Part shown: piece after piece, positions 10,401 to 17,779 of the stretch
Layout: each line of letters opens with the position of its first letter
Position numbering within the stretch: position 1 is the stretch's first letter
Assembly: GCF_044335535.1 (NCBI RefSeq)
Contig: NZ_JBIQVZ010000005.1
Span: 1 to 64,000 of the forward strand
DNA length: 64,000 bases
From: Mariniflexile sp044335535
GTDB taxonomy: Bacteria > Bacteroidota > Bacteroidia > Flavobacteriales > Flavobacteriaceae
Reading direction: 5' to 3'
Notes under the pieces: model-generated
The model's input: the letters and a program-made list of their open reading frames with translations, nothing else
What the model was told of the DNA's origin: nothing
Databases searched by the model: none
Made by a program: the position numbers and the translations under genes

Positions 10401-10941
10401 TAAAGGCTGCATTCAAAAAGTGGGCAAAAGTAATTTTTGGCACTTCTTTTTTATCTAATGGTACAGGTAAATCACCTTCTACAATGTGAAAAGTGCCCTT
10501 TGTAGTTCTTTTGTCGTTTAGCGGATTGTTTAAAATTCCTTGTTTTATTCTATTGGATGTAACCAGCTCACTTTTAAAAGTATTGCCATTTGGTGGTAAG
10601 CTCACTTCTCTAGCGTGCCCTTTTTTAGATAGCATTAATGTATTGTTAGGCAGTTTATAGGATTTGTTTATTAAAACCTTGTTTAAGTAATCATCTATAA
10701 AATTTTGAATTCTTGAATCTGCAGGACAATGGTGGTCTGCCAGTAATCTGGATTTTTCACGCATACTTTTTATCATTCCAGAGGTAAGCGCTTCAAATTT
10801 TGGATCGCAAAATTTTTCATCACTATCCTCATAATCTCTGTAAATAGGCTGTCCTAGGGCTGCTAATTGTAAATTGATAAATTGTACAATGTCTTTTCTT
10901 GATTCTTGCATGGCTTTAAAAAATTCGTTATTCAACAACAA
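7465..10941 (-). CDS. Putative PPi-type phosphoenolpyruvate carboxykinase
   Basis: An 1158-residue soluble protein with no signal peptide or membrane helix. Its length and the glycine-rich nucleophile/phosphate motif TVSGGGKSEISKS (about residue 490) match my recollection of the large pyrophosphate-dependent PEP carboxykinases of Entamoeba, Propionibacterium and many Bacteroidota. That enzyme interconverts PEP, CO2 and phosphate with oxaloacetate and PPi. Other conserved-looking blocks are HTGCIILAPQLTT, EEEHAGGAMAFARR and KSPSTTGAGSEGALTKAPFN. It stands alone with about 150-360 bp on either side. A second Met at residue 11 could also start it. The assignment rests on memory of the family, not a search. 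Confidence 0.68.
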   Translation of the reverse strand: MLLNNEFFKAMQESRKDIVQFINLQLAALGQPIYRDYEDSDEKFCDPKFEALTSGMIKSMREKSRLLADHHCPADSRIQNFIDDYLNKVLINKSYKLPNNTLMLSKKGHAREVSLPPNGNTFKSELVTSNRIKQGILNNPLNDKRTTKGTFHIVEGDLPVPLDKKEVPKITFAHFLNAAFNPSDDLKILPFTSNQENKAKTMVSMLLRPIVCPEVKGVITKKSMEVRFFAPGNLVSNLDFVESIFGNAGDPNLAQNDAALDTEHWTGHTGCIILAPQLTTLKKKAVGLPHFNDATERQKRDGMYWNDANDIYNDGNAFKVTCRDDRGVVITLIADNYYGYSKKEIKTQISYSANLFGLVEEEHAGGAMAFARRVMGDTLDGRDYSEFHNNKHSFEEVKTLLANRIEVMPENYAIDKKYPNIVYIPEFSYVNTNTNSITWKHGGKNQKLTISPYKTYVHPTGNKFRLEKHKSINLWRIVDTFAEGVFCHKPCTVSGGGKSEISKSMQNAITYSTFNIHDIDEDFKKADEIIEFNYSTRWKIKDPNRPKSRHFLSENRSLSSAVKLLTPSEENSDEFNEFLRNIPVHIRSLVLFVKRLYRQAHGALNWKDYMSVEIINGQKGTGLLYNNTPVVGSYVRIGFNQKGNWMLNKLRSDFSPCEKIQTEDDITASITLPREQIKNLNPEYTNKSVKVLTNCEAHLFQRPDEAVVRGYDKNAELDIISNGRFLTNYELLKKTDAIAIYEDTINFDKYTQPVKDFITNIVNSNDDEASFVLPSHTRIVNGEPTANPRYLEPSRHIEETEASYLADTGVRLLRKIKFDEPVIHVVNAVLPGRRNNPVDKVAGIRPLAVYNPIHYQETPELFMDFICSLTGKSPSTTGAGSEGALTKAPFNMLTPTTDLNNALLSHILTESNGFSTAAGYVGAENKIDHDVSLLIPEIWARLEPKDRDPKQLIANGSLEKLDDFEYRGETILASRLGYRITKTFALRCMNRLFDEPTAVFNERMLKPEIQGIEDYVDGIKNIVEAQQKVALSYFEDGSVKAAIPPLEILLHIMAYGNYEGKTIDNPELRQYFDRNYVLQSDWYKQRLVLKQQKDIRFYDSQLAYLEAFIANPNNDILIEEMSIKERLKSVKKSYDHVKSPKYLKELVGTIGADPLYRK

Positions 10942-11008
10942 AGTTAAGTCAGGAGTTTTTTTTAAAACCTGTCGAAAATCAGTTATTGTCTAAATTTTGC
11001 AGCCAATT

Positions 11009-11029
11009 GAAAAAAGTCAAGATGAGTTC
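11009..11029. repeat. Solitary arm of a dispersed hairpin repeat
   Basis: This 21-mer equals the right arm of the perfect hairpin at 47739-47794 (GAAAAAGTCAAGATGAGTTC) with one extra A. No matching left arm is present here, so this is a half copy. Confidence 0.55.
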
Positions 11030-11093
11030 GGCGTCAAGAATGGTTAATGGACCATATTGAAAGAAGTATTGGTTTATATTGGAAATATGGAGA

Positions 11094-12272
11094 CTATTTA
11101 AAAGCATTTAAGCCTGTAATATCCAGTCCTGTGATAAGCAAATGAATATCATGTGTACCTTCATAAGTAATGACGCTTTCAAGATTCATAGCGTGGCGCA
11201 TAATAGAGTATTCGCCAGTTATACCCATGCCTCCAAGTATTTGGCGTGCTTCTCGGGCTATTGTAATGGCCATATCAACATTGTTCCGTTTCGCCATAGA
11301 TATTTGAGCTGAGGTTGCTTTGTTTTCATTACGTAAAACCCCAAGTCGCCAAGTTAAAAGTTGCGCCTTGGTAATTTCGGTAATCATTTCAGCTAATTTT
11401 TTTTGTTGCAGTTGAAATTGGCCAATAGGTTTACCAAATTGCATACGCTCTTTACTATATCTAAGTGCTGTATCATAACAATCCATGGCGGCACCAATAG
11501 CACCCCAAGCAATGCCGTATCGTGCCGAATCTAAACACCCAAGTGGTGCGCCCAATCCAGATTTATTAGGCAATATATTTTCTTTAGGCACTTTTACATT
11601 ATCAAAAATAAGCTCGCCTGTTGCAGATGCGCGAAGCGACCATTTATTATGTGTTTCTGGAGTTGTAAAACCTTCCATGCCACGTTCAACCAGTAAACCA
11701 TGTATTTTTCCAGTTTCATCTTTAGCCCAAACAACAGCTACTTGTGCAAAAGGTGCGTTGCTTATCCACATTTTAGCACCATTTAAAAGGTAATGATCTC
11801 CCATGTCCTTGAAGTTGGTTACCATACCACTTGGGTTACTGCCGTGGTCGGGTTCGGTTAAACCAAAGCAACCCATCCATTCGCCACTTGCCAATTTAGG
11901 TAAGTATTTTTGACGCTGGGCTTCTGTACCATATTTCCAGATGGGATACATGACTAAACTAGATTGTACCGAAGCGGTACTGCGAACTCCAGAATCGCCA
12001 CGTTCTATTTCCTGCATAATCAAACCATAACTAATTTGATCCAAGCCAGCGCCACCGTATTCTACAGGAATATAAGGACCAAAAGCACCAATTTCTGCCA
12101 AACCATTAATAATTTGCATAGGAAATTCTGCTTTTTGAGCATACGTTTCAATTATAGGAGAGACCTCACGCTTTACCCAAGTTCTGGCAGCATTTCGGAC
12201 TAATTTATGCTCTTCGGAAAGTAAATCATCAAGATTATAATAATCTGGTGCTTCAAATAAATCTGGTTTCAT
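11094..12272 (-). CDS. gcdH: Glutaryl-CoA dehydrogenase-type acyl-CoA dehydrogenase
   Basis: A 392-residue FAD enzyme that oxidises acyl-CoA esters. Family blocks in order: GAFGPYIPVEYGGAG, CFGLTEPDHGSNP (FAD-binding loop), YLLNGAKMWISNAP, then RMQFGKPIGQFQLQQ and QILGGMGITGEY. Near the C terminus the catalytic base sits in TYEGTHDIHLLI, and the protein ends in GLDITGLNAFK. This ending and the catalytic-Glu context are characteristic of the glutaryl-CoA branch, which dehydrogenates and decarboxylates glutaryl-CoA to crotonyl-CoA in lysine and tryptophan breakdown. No partner genes (ETF, CoA transferase) are adjacent. Substrate specificity is inferred. Confidence 0.88.
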   Translation of the reverse strand: MKPDLFEAPDYYNLDDLLSEEHKLVRNAARTWVKREVSPIIETYAQKAEFPMQIINGLAEIGAFGPYIPVEYGGAGLDQISYGLIMQEIERGDSGVRSTASVQSSLVMYPIWKYGTEAQRQKYLPKLASGEWMGCFGLTEPDHGSNPSGMVTNFKDMGDHYLLNGAKMWISNAPFAQVAVVWAKDETGKIHGLLVERGMEGFTTPETHNKWSLRASATGELIFDNVKVPKENILPNKSGLGAPLGCLDSARYGIAWGAIGAAMDCYDTALRYSKERMQFGKPIGQFQLQQKKLAEMITEITKAQLLTWRLGVLRNENKATSAQISMAKRNNVDMAITIAREARQILGGMGITGEYSIMRHAMNLESVITYEGTHDIHLLITGLDITGLNAFK

Positions 12273-12432
12273 CTGGTCATTTTATTATAAATTAATGACA
12301 GAAGGCATTCACTACCGTTTGTGACATTAATTTTGATTTTTCGACTTATTCAAAATAAAATAATTAGCAAAAGCAGTATTTTTTTATGAATTTATCATTT
12401 TATGGTCTCAAATTTAATTAATTCCAATGGTA

Positions 12433-13152
12433 TTATGACATTTTTAAATAGAAATCTTTTGTCAGATTTATGTAGTCTTCTGTATATTCGTGACGCCTTG
12501 TTTCAATAATAAGGGTTTCTTTTTTAATGACGCTTTCGCTGAACGAGAATGCTATGAGGCTTCTTTTAATTTCTGAAGATGGATTTCCTTTTACCTGTAG
12601 AATTCTGTTTGGAAATAAATGGAATGTTGTAGCTATTTTAATAAATGAAGCTTCTTCTTTAAAAGGTACAATAACAGAAAAGATGCCGTTTTCAGACAAT
12701 AACTTAGAAACACTTTCTATTAGATGATTAAAAGGTAAGGCGTCGTTAAATCGGGCTAAATCGCGTTGTTGGTTTTCAGATTTAAAATCTTCTGAATAAA
12801 ATGGTGGATTTGATATAATGAGGTCGTATTGGTCCTCAATTTCTTCAACAAACTCATCTAAAGACGCATGATAGCAAAAGAGTCTGTCTCCCCAAGGCGA
12901 TTGTTCAAAATTATTTACACATTGTTCGTAGGCATCGTCATCAATTTCAATAGCATCAATCAGTTCTGCGTGACTACGTTGTGCTAGCATGAGCGCTACA
13001 ATACCTGTGCCTGCACCAATATCTAATATGGAAAACGGATTTTGTTGAATGGAGACCCAAGCACCAAGAAGCACGCTATCGGTGCCAATTTTCATGGCAC
13101 ATTTATCTTGGTTAATTTCGAATTGTTTGAATTTGAATGGTTTGTTAGACAT
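12433..13152 (-). CDS. trmN6: tRNA1(Val) adenine(37)-N6-methyltransferase
   Basis: A 239-residue SAM-dependent methyltransferase. The N-terminal signature FKQFEINQDKCAMKIGTDSVLLGAW is followed by SAM motif I (ILDIGAGTGIVALMLAQ) and the catalytic NPPF motif (DLIISNPPFYSED), which marks amino-group methylation of adenine. The layout matches YfiC/TrmN6, which modifies A37 of tRNA1(Val). It is monocistronic by spacing and lies between unrelated genes. Confidence 0.9.
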   Translation of the reverse strand: MSNKPFKFKQFEINQDKCAMKIGTDSVLLGAWVSIQQNPFSILDIGAGTGIVALMLAQRSHAELIDAIEIDDDAYEQCVNNFEQSPWGDRLFCYHASLDEFVEEIEDQYDLIISNPPFYSEDFKSENQQRDLARFNDALPFNHLIESVSKLLSENGIFSVIVPFKEEASFIKIATTFHLFPNRILQVKGNPSSEIKRSLIAFSFSESVIKKETLIIETRRHEYTEDYINLTKDFYLKMS

Positions 13153-13288
13153 GTGTTTTTGTTGAAATTTTAATAGAAAAACTTAAAAAGCCAGTAGATT
13201 ATTTCAAAATATACTAAATTGGGTAAAAAATAAGTTTAAGTTAATGACGTTATTAATATGGTGGTATGGATTATGGACATGAAGTATG

Positions 13289-13327
13289 GATGTGAAAACA
13301 ATACGCATCTTAAAAAAATTTATTGAA
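13289..13327 (+). other. Conserved leader shared with the paralogue at 16575
   Basis: These 39 bases upstream of the four-helix-bundle gene recur at 16521-16558 with one deletion and two substitutions (36 of 39 identical). A peptide could be read here from 13286, but the single-base indel in the other copy breaks that frame. The conservation is therefore not protein-coding. Confidence 0.6.
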
Positions 13328-13351
13328 GGTACTAAACTAAAGATTATTTAT

Positions 13352-13801
13352 ATGAAGTCGTTAGAAAAAATTTTAAGCAAACTCAATAATTTATTAATTA
13401 TGAATTATGAGATTGAAAAAGTTTATTTTAAAGCGCTTGATTTAGCTGATGATGATAATTTAAAAGCATTTTTTAGAGAAAGAAGTTTTGAAAGAAACGA
13501 ATTTGGCAGGCAATTAAGAGCTGAAATTGTAAAGTTAGGGGGGAAGCCCAAAGAATTGAATATATCCAGTAGTGATTTTGATAGAATTTGGAAAAATTTT
13601 AGAAATTTTATTCTATTGAAGAATGAAAATGATTTGATGGAGGAAATTTATAGTTTAAAAAAATTAAATATTGAAAAATATAATGAATTGCTAATGCAAA
13701 TTAATTTACCGCTATCTACATGTAAGCTGTTGATAAAACAGCAAGATAGTATTTATAGCCATATGAATGCTATGAAAAGGGAAGAAGAATTTGTTCTGTA
13801 A
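13352..13801 (+). CDS. DUF2383/PA2169-type four-helix-bundle protein
   Basis: A 149-residue all-helical, ferritin-like bundle of the kind annotated PA2169/DUF2383: NLLIMNYEIEKVYFKALDLA, then FFRERSFERNEFGRQLRAEI and a C-terminal helix. No catalytic motif is known for the family, whose function is unclear; several members are stress-linked. The start chosen is the ATG at 13352 (MKSLEK), because it aligns with the paralogue start at 16575. An upstream in-frame ATG at 13286 would translate the non-coding leader. It is followed by a very strong bidirectional terminator. Confidence 0.78.
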   Translation: MKSLEKILSKLNNLLIMNYEIEKVYFKALDLADDDNLKAFFRERSFERNEFGRQLRAEIVKLGGKPKELNISSSDFDRIWKNFRNFILLKNENDLMEEIYSLKKLNIEKYNELLMQINLPLSTCKLLIKQQDSIYSHMNAMKREEEFVL

Positions 13802-13810
13802 TGTAGGTAA

Positions 13811-13857
13811 AAAAATAGGGGGGGCGATTTTAAAAAAATCGCCCCCCCTGTTTTTTT
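13811..13857. terminator. Strong bidirectional terminator
   Basis: A perfect 15-bp inverted repeat, AGGGGGGGCGATTTT (13817-13831) with its complement (13835-13849) and a 3-base loop. T-runs lie on both sides in the appropriate strands. It separates the plus-strand helix-bundle gene from the minus-strand rimM. Confidence 0.95.
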
Positions 13858-13873
13858 ATAAACCATCCTAAAA

Positions 13874-14398
13874 TTATAAATACAAATCAATCAATCCTTC
13901 TGGGGTTTTAACGAAAACCGTTTTGTTTTTTCTATCTACTTTTTCAATAAACTCATCATTCATAGGGATAAGAATTTCTTTCCCATTGTTTTCAACTTCA
14001 AATAAGGCTTGCGCGGTAGAATCATTAATGCCAACGATAGTACCCACTTTTCCGTAATTTATATCTTCCATAGTAAATCCAATAACTTCATGAAAATAGA
14101 ATTTGTTGCCTTCTAGTTTTGGTAAAAACTCGAGTGGCAAATACACATCGCTTTTTATTAAAGAGTCGGCATCGGCTTCGTTTGTAACGTCTTCAAACTG
14201 CACACGCAATAAATCTGATTTATGAAGCTGTGAGCGTTCAATAAAAAAGGGGAGTAATGTGTTACGGACCTCAATAAACATAGCGTCAAGGTCTTCATAT
14301 AATTCAGGTTGGTCGGTATCCAATTTAATTAAAAGTTCGCCTTTAAAACTATATTTTGATACAATTTTACCTAAATAAAAACAATCTTCTTTCTTCAT
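13874..14398 (-). CDS. rimM: Ribosome maturation factor RimM
   Basis: A 174-residue 30S maturation factor that binds S19 and helps 16S head assembly. It has the N-terminal RimM domain (YLGKIVSKYSFKGELLI, DVTNEADADSLIKSDVYLP) and a PRC-barrel-like C-terminal half (YFHEVIGFTMEDINYGKVG, ILIPMNDEFIEKVD). Length and order are standard. It follows rpsP, as in most bacteria, but a hairpin terminator stands between the two genes here. Confidence 0.95.
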   Translation of the reverse strand: MKKEDCFYLGKIVSKYSFKGELLIKLDTDQPELYEDLDAMFIEVRNTLLPFFIERSQLHKSDLLRVQFEDVTNEADADSLIKSDVYLPLEFLPKLEGNKFYFHEVIGFTMEDINYGKVGTIVGINDSTAQALFEVENNGKEILIPMNDEFIEKVDRKNKTVFVKTPEGLIDLYL

Positions 14399-14522
14399 TG
14401 AATGTTAGTTTTTTTTTATTTCCGCCTTTCGTCTTCGCTCAAGATAAACTATGGTGGAAATCTTCCGTTTTAAAATATAAAATTCCCTTCTTCAAGGGAC
14501 TATGCAAAAATGACACTTTTTT

Positions 14523-14555
14523 GCATAAAAAACTCCGATACATGTATCGGAGTTT
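14523..14555 (-). terminator. Palindromic terminator between rpsP and rimM
   Basis: A perfect 26-base palindrome (14530-14555, core CTCCGATACATGTATCGGAG), followed in the minus direction by a T-run. It should terminate or attenuate rpsP transcription before rimM. Confidence 0.85.
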
Positions 14556-14577
14556 AAAAGTATAAAAAACTATTTTT

Positions 14578-15114
14578 TTATTCTTCTTCTTTTGGAGCTT
14601 CTTCGGTAGCAGTTTCTTCAGCTACAACCTCAGTTGTTTCTTCTGCAACTTCTTCCTCTTCAACAACAGGAGCAGCGGCAGCAATACGAGCTTCGTTAGC
14701 AACTTTTTCAGCTTCTAACGCTTTTGCTTTAGCCTCAGCTTGTGCTTTAGCTAAACCATCTGTTTTAGCACCAACTTTACCTGCTTTTTCTTCTAACCAA
14801 GCAGTGAATTTAGCTTCAGCTTGTTCTTCTGTTAAAGCACCTTTTCTAACACCACCTGCAAGGTGATTTTTTAGTAAAGCACCTTTGTAAGATAAAATAG
14901 CTTTAGCTGTGTCGGTTGGTTGTGCACCATTTTGCAACCATTGTACAGCGCCATCAACATTTAAATCTATAGTTGCTGGGTTTGTGTTTGGATTATAAAC
15001 ACCTAATTTTTCAAGATATTTACCATCTCTTTTTGATCGTACATCGGCTGCAACAATCCAGTAAAAAGGTTTCCCTTTTTTACCATGTCTTTGTAATCTA
15101 ATTTTTACTGGCAT
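14578..15114 (-). CDS. rpsP: 30S ribosomal protein S16 with extended acidic tail
   Basis: The first 85 or so residues are canonical S16 (MPVKIRLQRHGKKGKPFYWI, RDGKYLEKLGVYNPNTNP, WLQNGAQPTDTAKAIL). Residues about 95-178 form an Ala/Glu-rich low-complexity tail ending in EEAPKEEE. The total of 178 residues is about double the usual S16. Such tails are common in Flavobacteriaceae, and their role is not established. Confidence 0.96.
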   Translation of the reverse strand: MPVKIRLQRHGKKGKPFYWIVAADVRSKRDGKYLEKLGVYNPNTNPATIDLNVDGAVQWLQNGAQPTDTAKAILSYKGALLKNHLAGGVRKGALTEEQAEAKFTAWLEEKAGKVGAKTDGLAKAQAEAKAKALEAEKVANEARIAAAAPVVEEEEVAEETTEVVAEETATEEAPKEEE

Positions 15115-15219
15115 AATAATTAATTAGTTGAGGTTCTCGACCTCGGTTATTAATGAGGGCGCAAAGATAATATTTTATTTCTAATTATCAATGCTTTATT
15201 TTATTTCGAAATGGATTCT

Positions 15220-16281
15220 TTAAAATAATAAGCAAACAGGTGTAGGTGCTTTTACATCATGTAAAAAAGTAAGTGTTCCTGTGGAGGCGTCTATATTAAA
15301 AACGGCTATATTTTGGCTTTTTTGATTGGCAACCAATAAAAATTTTCCAGTAGGGTCAAGGGTAAAATTTCTTGGCCAATCGCCATGAACTGGTACCGTT
15401 TGAACTTTTTCTAAGGTACCATCAAATTTATTTCTTTTGAAAACTACGATGGAATTTTCACCTCGGTTGGAGCCATATAAATAAAGTTCGTTTTTAGATA
15501 AATGAATATCGGCACAAGCATTTTTTCCTTCATAATTTTCATCTAAAGTGGTATCGTAGTCAATCTGTTCAAAACCAGAGTCAGTTTTTTTAACCGAAGT
15601 TACAGAGCTTCCGTATTCGTTAATGATATAGATGAATTGACCGTTTTTTGTTAAAGCAAAATGTCTTGGGCCTGGGTTTTCGGTGGTTTTAAAAATTGAA
15701 GGCGTAGCCAATTCGTAACTGTTATTTTTTAGTTTATATTGGTAAACAGCATTCATGCCCAAGTCGGCTATATATAATTCGTCTCTAAAAAATTGACCGG
15801 AATGTGCATGGGATGCTTTATCTGAGGTATTGTATTCAAAAATTTGGGAGGCTTCATTGAGTTTTCCGTCCCTTGAAATGCTATAAATGGCTGCACTACC
15901 TCCACCATAATTAGAAACTACAGCTTTATTGCCCTGTTTGTTTAACGAAATATGGCAAGGACCTGTGCTGTTACTGCTTACTTTATTTAAAAATTTTAAT
16001 AAGCCGTTTTCTTGAATTTTAAAAGAAGAAACAGAGCCTCCAAGGCTTTCGCTTACGGCGTACAAATATTTTTTATTTGGTGAGTATGCTATAAATGAAG
16101 GGTTTTCGGTCGCCATAGCCAATTGTAAATGACTAAGATCGCCGGTTTTTGGGTTAAACTGTAATTTATAAATGCCTTCGCTGGAACCATCGGTATAGGT
16201 ACCTACGTACAGCGGAATATTTTGAGCTTTGATGTTTAAAAAAATAAATGCAGTTGTGAGAAATAGTAATAGATGTTTCAT
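15220..16281 (-). CDS. Exported lactonase-type seven-bladed beta-propeller
   Basis: A 353-residue protein with an N-terminal signal peptide (cleavage near ...NIKAQ). The repeated propeller strands are typical of the Lactonase (Pgl/YkgB) family: VGTYTDGSSEGIYKL, GPCHISLNKQGNKAVVSNYGGG, PGPRHFALTKNGQFIYIINE and WPRNFTLDPTGKFLLVANQ. Cytosolic relatives hydrolyse 6-phosphogluconolactone. Export to the periplasm makes a different sugar lactone or no enzymatic role possible, so no gene symbol is given. Confidence 0.85.
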   Translation of the reverse strand: MKHLLLFLTTAFIFLNIKAQNIPLYVGTYTDGSSEGIYKLQFNPKTGDLSHLQLAMATENPSFIAYSPNKKYLYAVSESLGGSVSSFKIQENGLLKFLNKVSSNSTGPCHISLNKQGNKAVVSNYGGGSAAIYSISRDGKLNEASQIFEYNTSDKASHAHSGQFFRDELYIADLGMNAVYQYKLKNNSYELATPSIFKTTENPGPRHFALTKNGQFIYIINEYGSSVTSVKKTDSGFEQIDYDTTLDENYEGKNACADIHLSKNELYLYGSNRGENSIVVFKRNKFDGTLEKVQTVPVHGDWPRNFTLDPTGKFLLVANQKSQNIAVFNIDASTGTLTFLHDVKAPTPVCLLF

Positions 16282-16367
16282 TTTGTTTTAGTTGAATGAT
16301 CTCAAAAAATTGAACATTAAATGTAAAGTTTTTAAGTTATTAAAACCATTTAAATTTCATAAATGTT

Positions 16368-16423
16368 AGAAACTGTTTAAGTTTTGTTTATTGATGCTTT
16401 TAGATAAAATTTAAACAGTTTCT
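16368..16423. repeat. Short inverted repeat, GACTGTTTAA family
   Basis: AGAAACTGTTTAAGTTTT (16368-16385) is repeated inverted at 16406-16423, 17 of 18 matching, with a 20-base spacer. The same termini bound the longer element at 55302-55463. This looks like a minimal member of that family. Confidence 0.7.
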
Positions 16424-16520
16424 TAAAATAAGAGCAAACCTGTTAAAGCCCTGTAAAATACTGCTAAAGTTTGTTAAAAAATCGACTCATCCCTTTATTT
16501 GTTTTATATTAAAAAAAACA

Positions 16521-16558
16521 GATGTGAAACAATACGCACCTTAAAAGAATTTATTGAA
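16521..16558 (+). other. Conserved leader, second copy
   Basis: 36 of 39 aligned positions match 13289-13327 upstream of the paralogous gene. Here the reading frame is broken right after ATG (ATGTGA), so the element is not translated in the same way. Confidence 0.6.
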
Positions 16559-16574
16559 ATTTAAAAATGATATT

Positions 16575-17024
16575 ATGAAGTTCAAAAAGAAAATTTCAAA
16601 CAAATTAAATGAATTATTAGTAAAAAACATTGATGCTGAAAAATATTATTCAAATGCCATTGATAATATAGGTGATGGTAGGTTGAAAATGCTTTTTAAG
16701 CGAAGAGTTACGGACAGAGGTGAATTTGCCAAAGAATTAAGAACAGAAATCTTGAGTTATGGTGAAATCCCTGAAGACTTAGGCAGCTTAAAAGAAACTT
16801 TCAATAGAAATTGGACAAGTTTAAAACTCTCGTTAACCTCCAATAACGAAGAGGCTGTTTTAGATGAAACAATTAAATTTGAAGAAACTGTTTTGAATGG
16901 CTATAATGAGCTTTTAAAAGATGAAGTATTGCCTCCAACTATTGATGCGTTATTATGTAAGCATAAAAATGCTATTCAAGCAGCAATTAATACCGAGAAA
17001 TCATATAGAAAATTAGTGTCATAA
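16575..17024 (+). CDS. DUF2383/PA2169-type four-helix-bundle protein, paralogue
   Basis: A 149-residue all-helical protein paralogous to the gene at 13352. The helices align in register: LNELLVKNIDAEKYYSNAID, LFKRRVTDRGEFAKELRTEI, and a closing KNAIQAAINTEKSYRKL. The ATG at 16575 (MKFKKKI) aligns with the sister start; another ATG at 16554 adds seven unmatched residues. Both genes carry the same upstream leader and are separated by an unrelated block, which suggests a duplicated gene-plus-regulatory unit. Function is unknown. Confidence 0.75.
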   Translation: MKFKKKISNKLNELLVKNIDAEKYYSNAIDNIGDGRLKMLFKRRVTDRGEFAKELRTEILSYGEIPEDLGSLKETFNRNWTSLKLSLTSNNEEAVLDETIKFEETVLNGYNELLKDEVLPPTIDALLCKHKNAIQAAINTEKSYRKLVS

Positions 17025-17082
17025 GCATTTGATAATAGGTTAAGATGAGTAGGTCGTCTAAAAAGTCTGTTTAGAAGTGAAT

Positions 17083-17223
17083 TGTCACATTGGAGCATTA
17101 TCGGAAATGAAAATATATTTTTATTTGAAGATAAAAGCGCAGCTTGCGAAATGCATTGAAAATATAATTAATAGGGTTTTTGACTTTAGTTTATCTAGCG
17201 TAGTCGAAAGGCTCAAACTGACA
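17083..17223. repeat. Diverged copy of the TGTCACATTGAGC hairpin element
   Basis: The left end, TGTCACATTGGAGCATTATCGG, and the right end, AGTCGAAAGGCTCAAACTGACA, resemble the two stems of the hairpin at 7161-7219 but are further apart and more mutated. No coding is seen in the interval. Confidence 0.5.
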
Positions 17224-17251
17224 TTAAAGTTTACTTTTTACAATCTCTTTT

Positions 17252-17614
17252 TTATAGTTTTACCAGTCGCTCCATAATATCATGTAGCGAAATAATAGTA
17301 ATGTCGTTTTTTATAGTAAAAGTGTCGCTGCCAGAATACACAATAAATTTTTCTTTTGGATTTAAATCGTCGCAAGCACTATGAAAGCCTTTGGATGGTT
17401 TTGGGGCAGAACTGCGTTTAATTTCAATGGCCCACAACTCGTTAAGGTCAAATTCTAAAATTAAATCTATTTCGGCACCGCCAGAGGTTCTGTAAAAATA
17501 TGATTTGATATGGTTAGGTGTAAAAGTCCCTATTTGTCTTGGTCCAAGTATGGCAACGGAAGCGCTCTTTTCAAGAGCATTATTTGTTTTTCTTTCAAGT
17601 CTTCTCTTAATCAT
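17252..17614 (-). pseudogene. Internally deleted AAA ATPase of the DUF4143 type
   Basis: The 120-codon reading joins two ends of a protein that is normally about 380 residues. The N terminus, MIKRRLERKTNNALEKSASV followed by AILGPRQIG, stops exactly where the Walker A GKTT should follow. The text then resumes in the C-terminal nuclease-like part (FYRTSGGAEIDLILEF, AIEIKRSS). The junction is near 17521-17527. With Walker A, Walker B and the sensor region gone, the product cannot act as an ATPase, yet the fused frame is still open. Confidence 0.82.
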
Positions 17615-17779
17615 GTATGCAGATTTAACATGAAATATTCAATTTGCATACTTATGAACCATATTTTTTTGTTAAAAACTCTTCAAAACTTCTTTTTAAA
17701 AAAGTGTAAATTCTATGTATTTTTATACTCTTCGTTTTCGCACTAAACGAATCAATAAATTACCAAATAAACTTACTGA

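Noticed and set aside
10157..10489. Open frame of 110 codons antisense to the PEPCK-like gene
   Set aside because: It is a shadow of a strongly coding minus-strand gene; composition and motifs support only the minus strand.
13286..13351. N-terminal extension or leader peptide at the first helix-bundle gene
   Set aside because: The matching DNA in the second copy has an indel that breaks the frame, so the conservation is not for a peptide.
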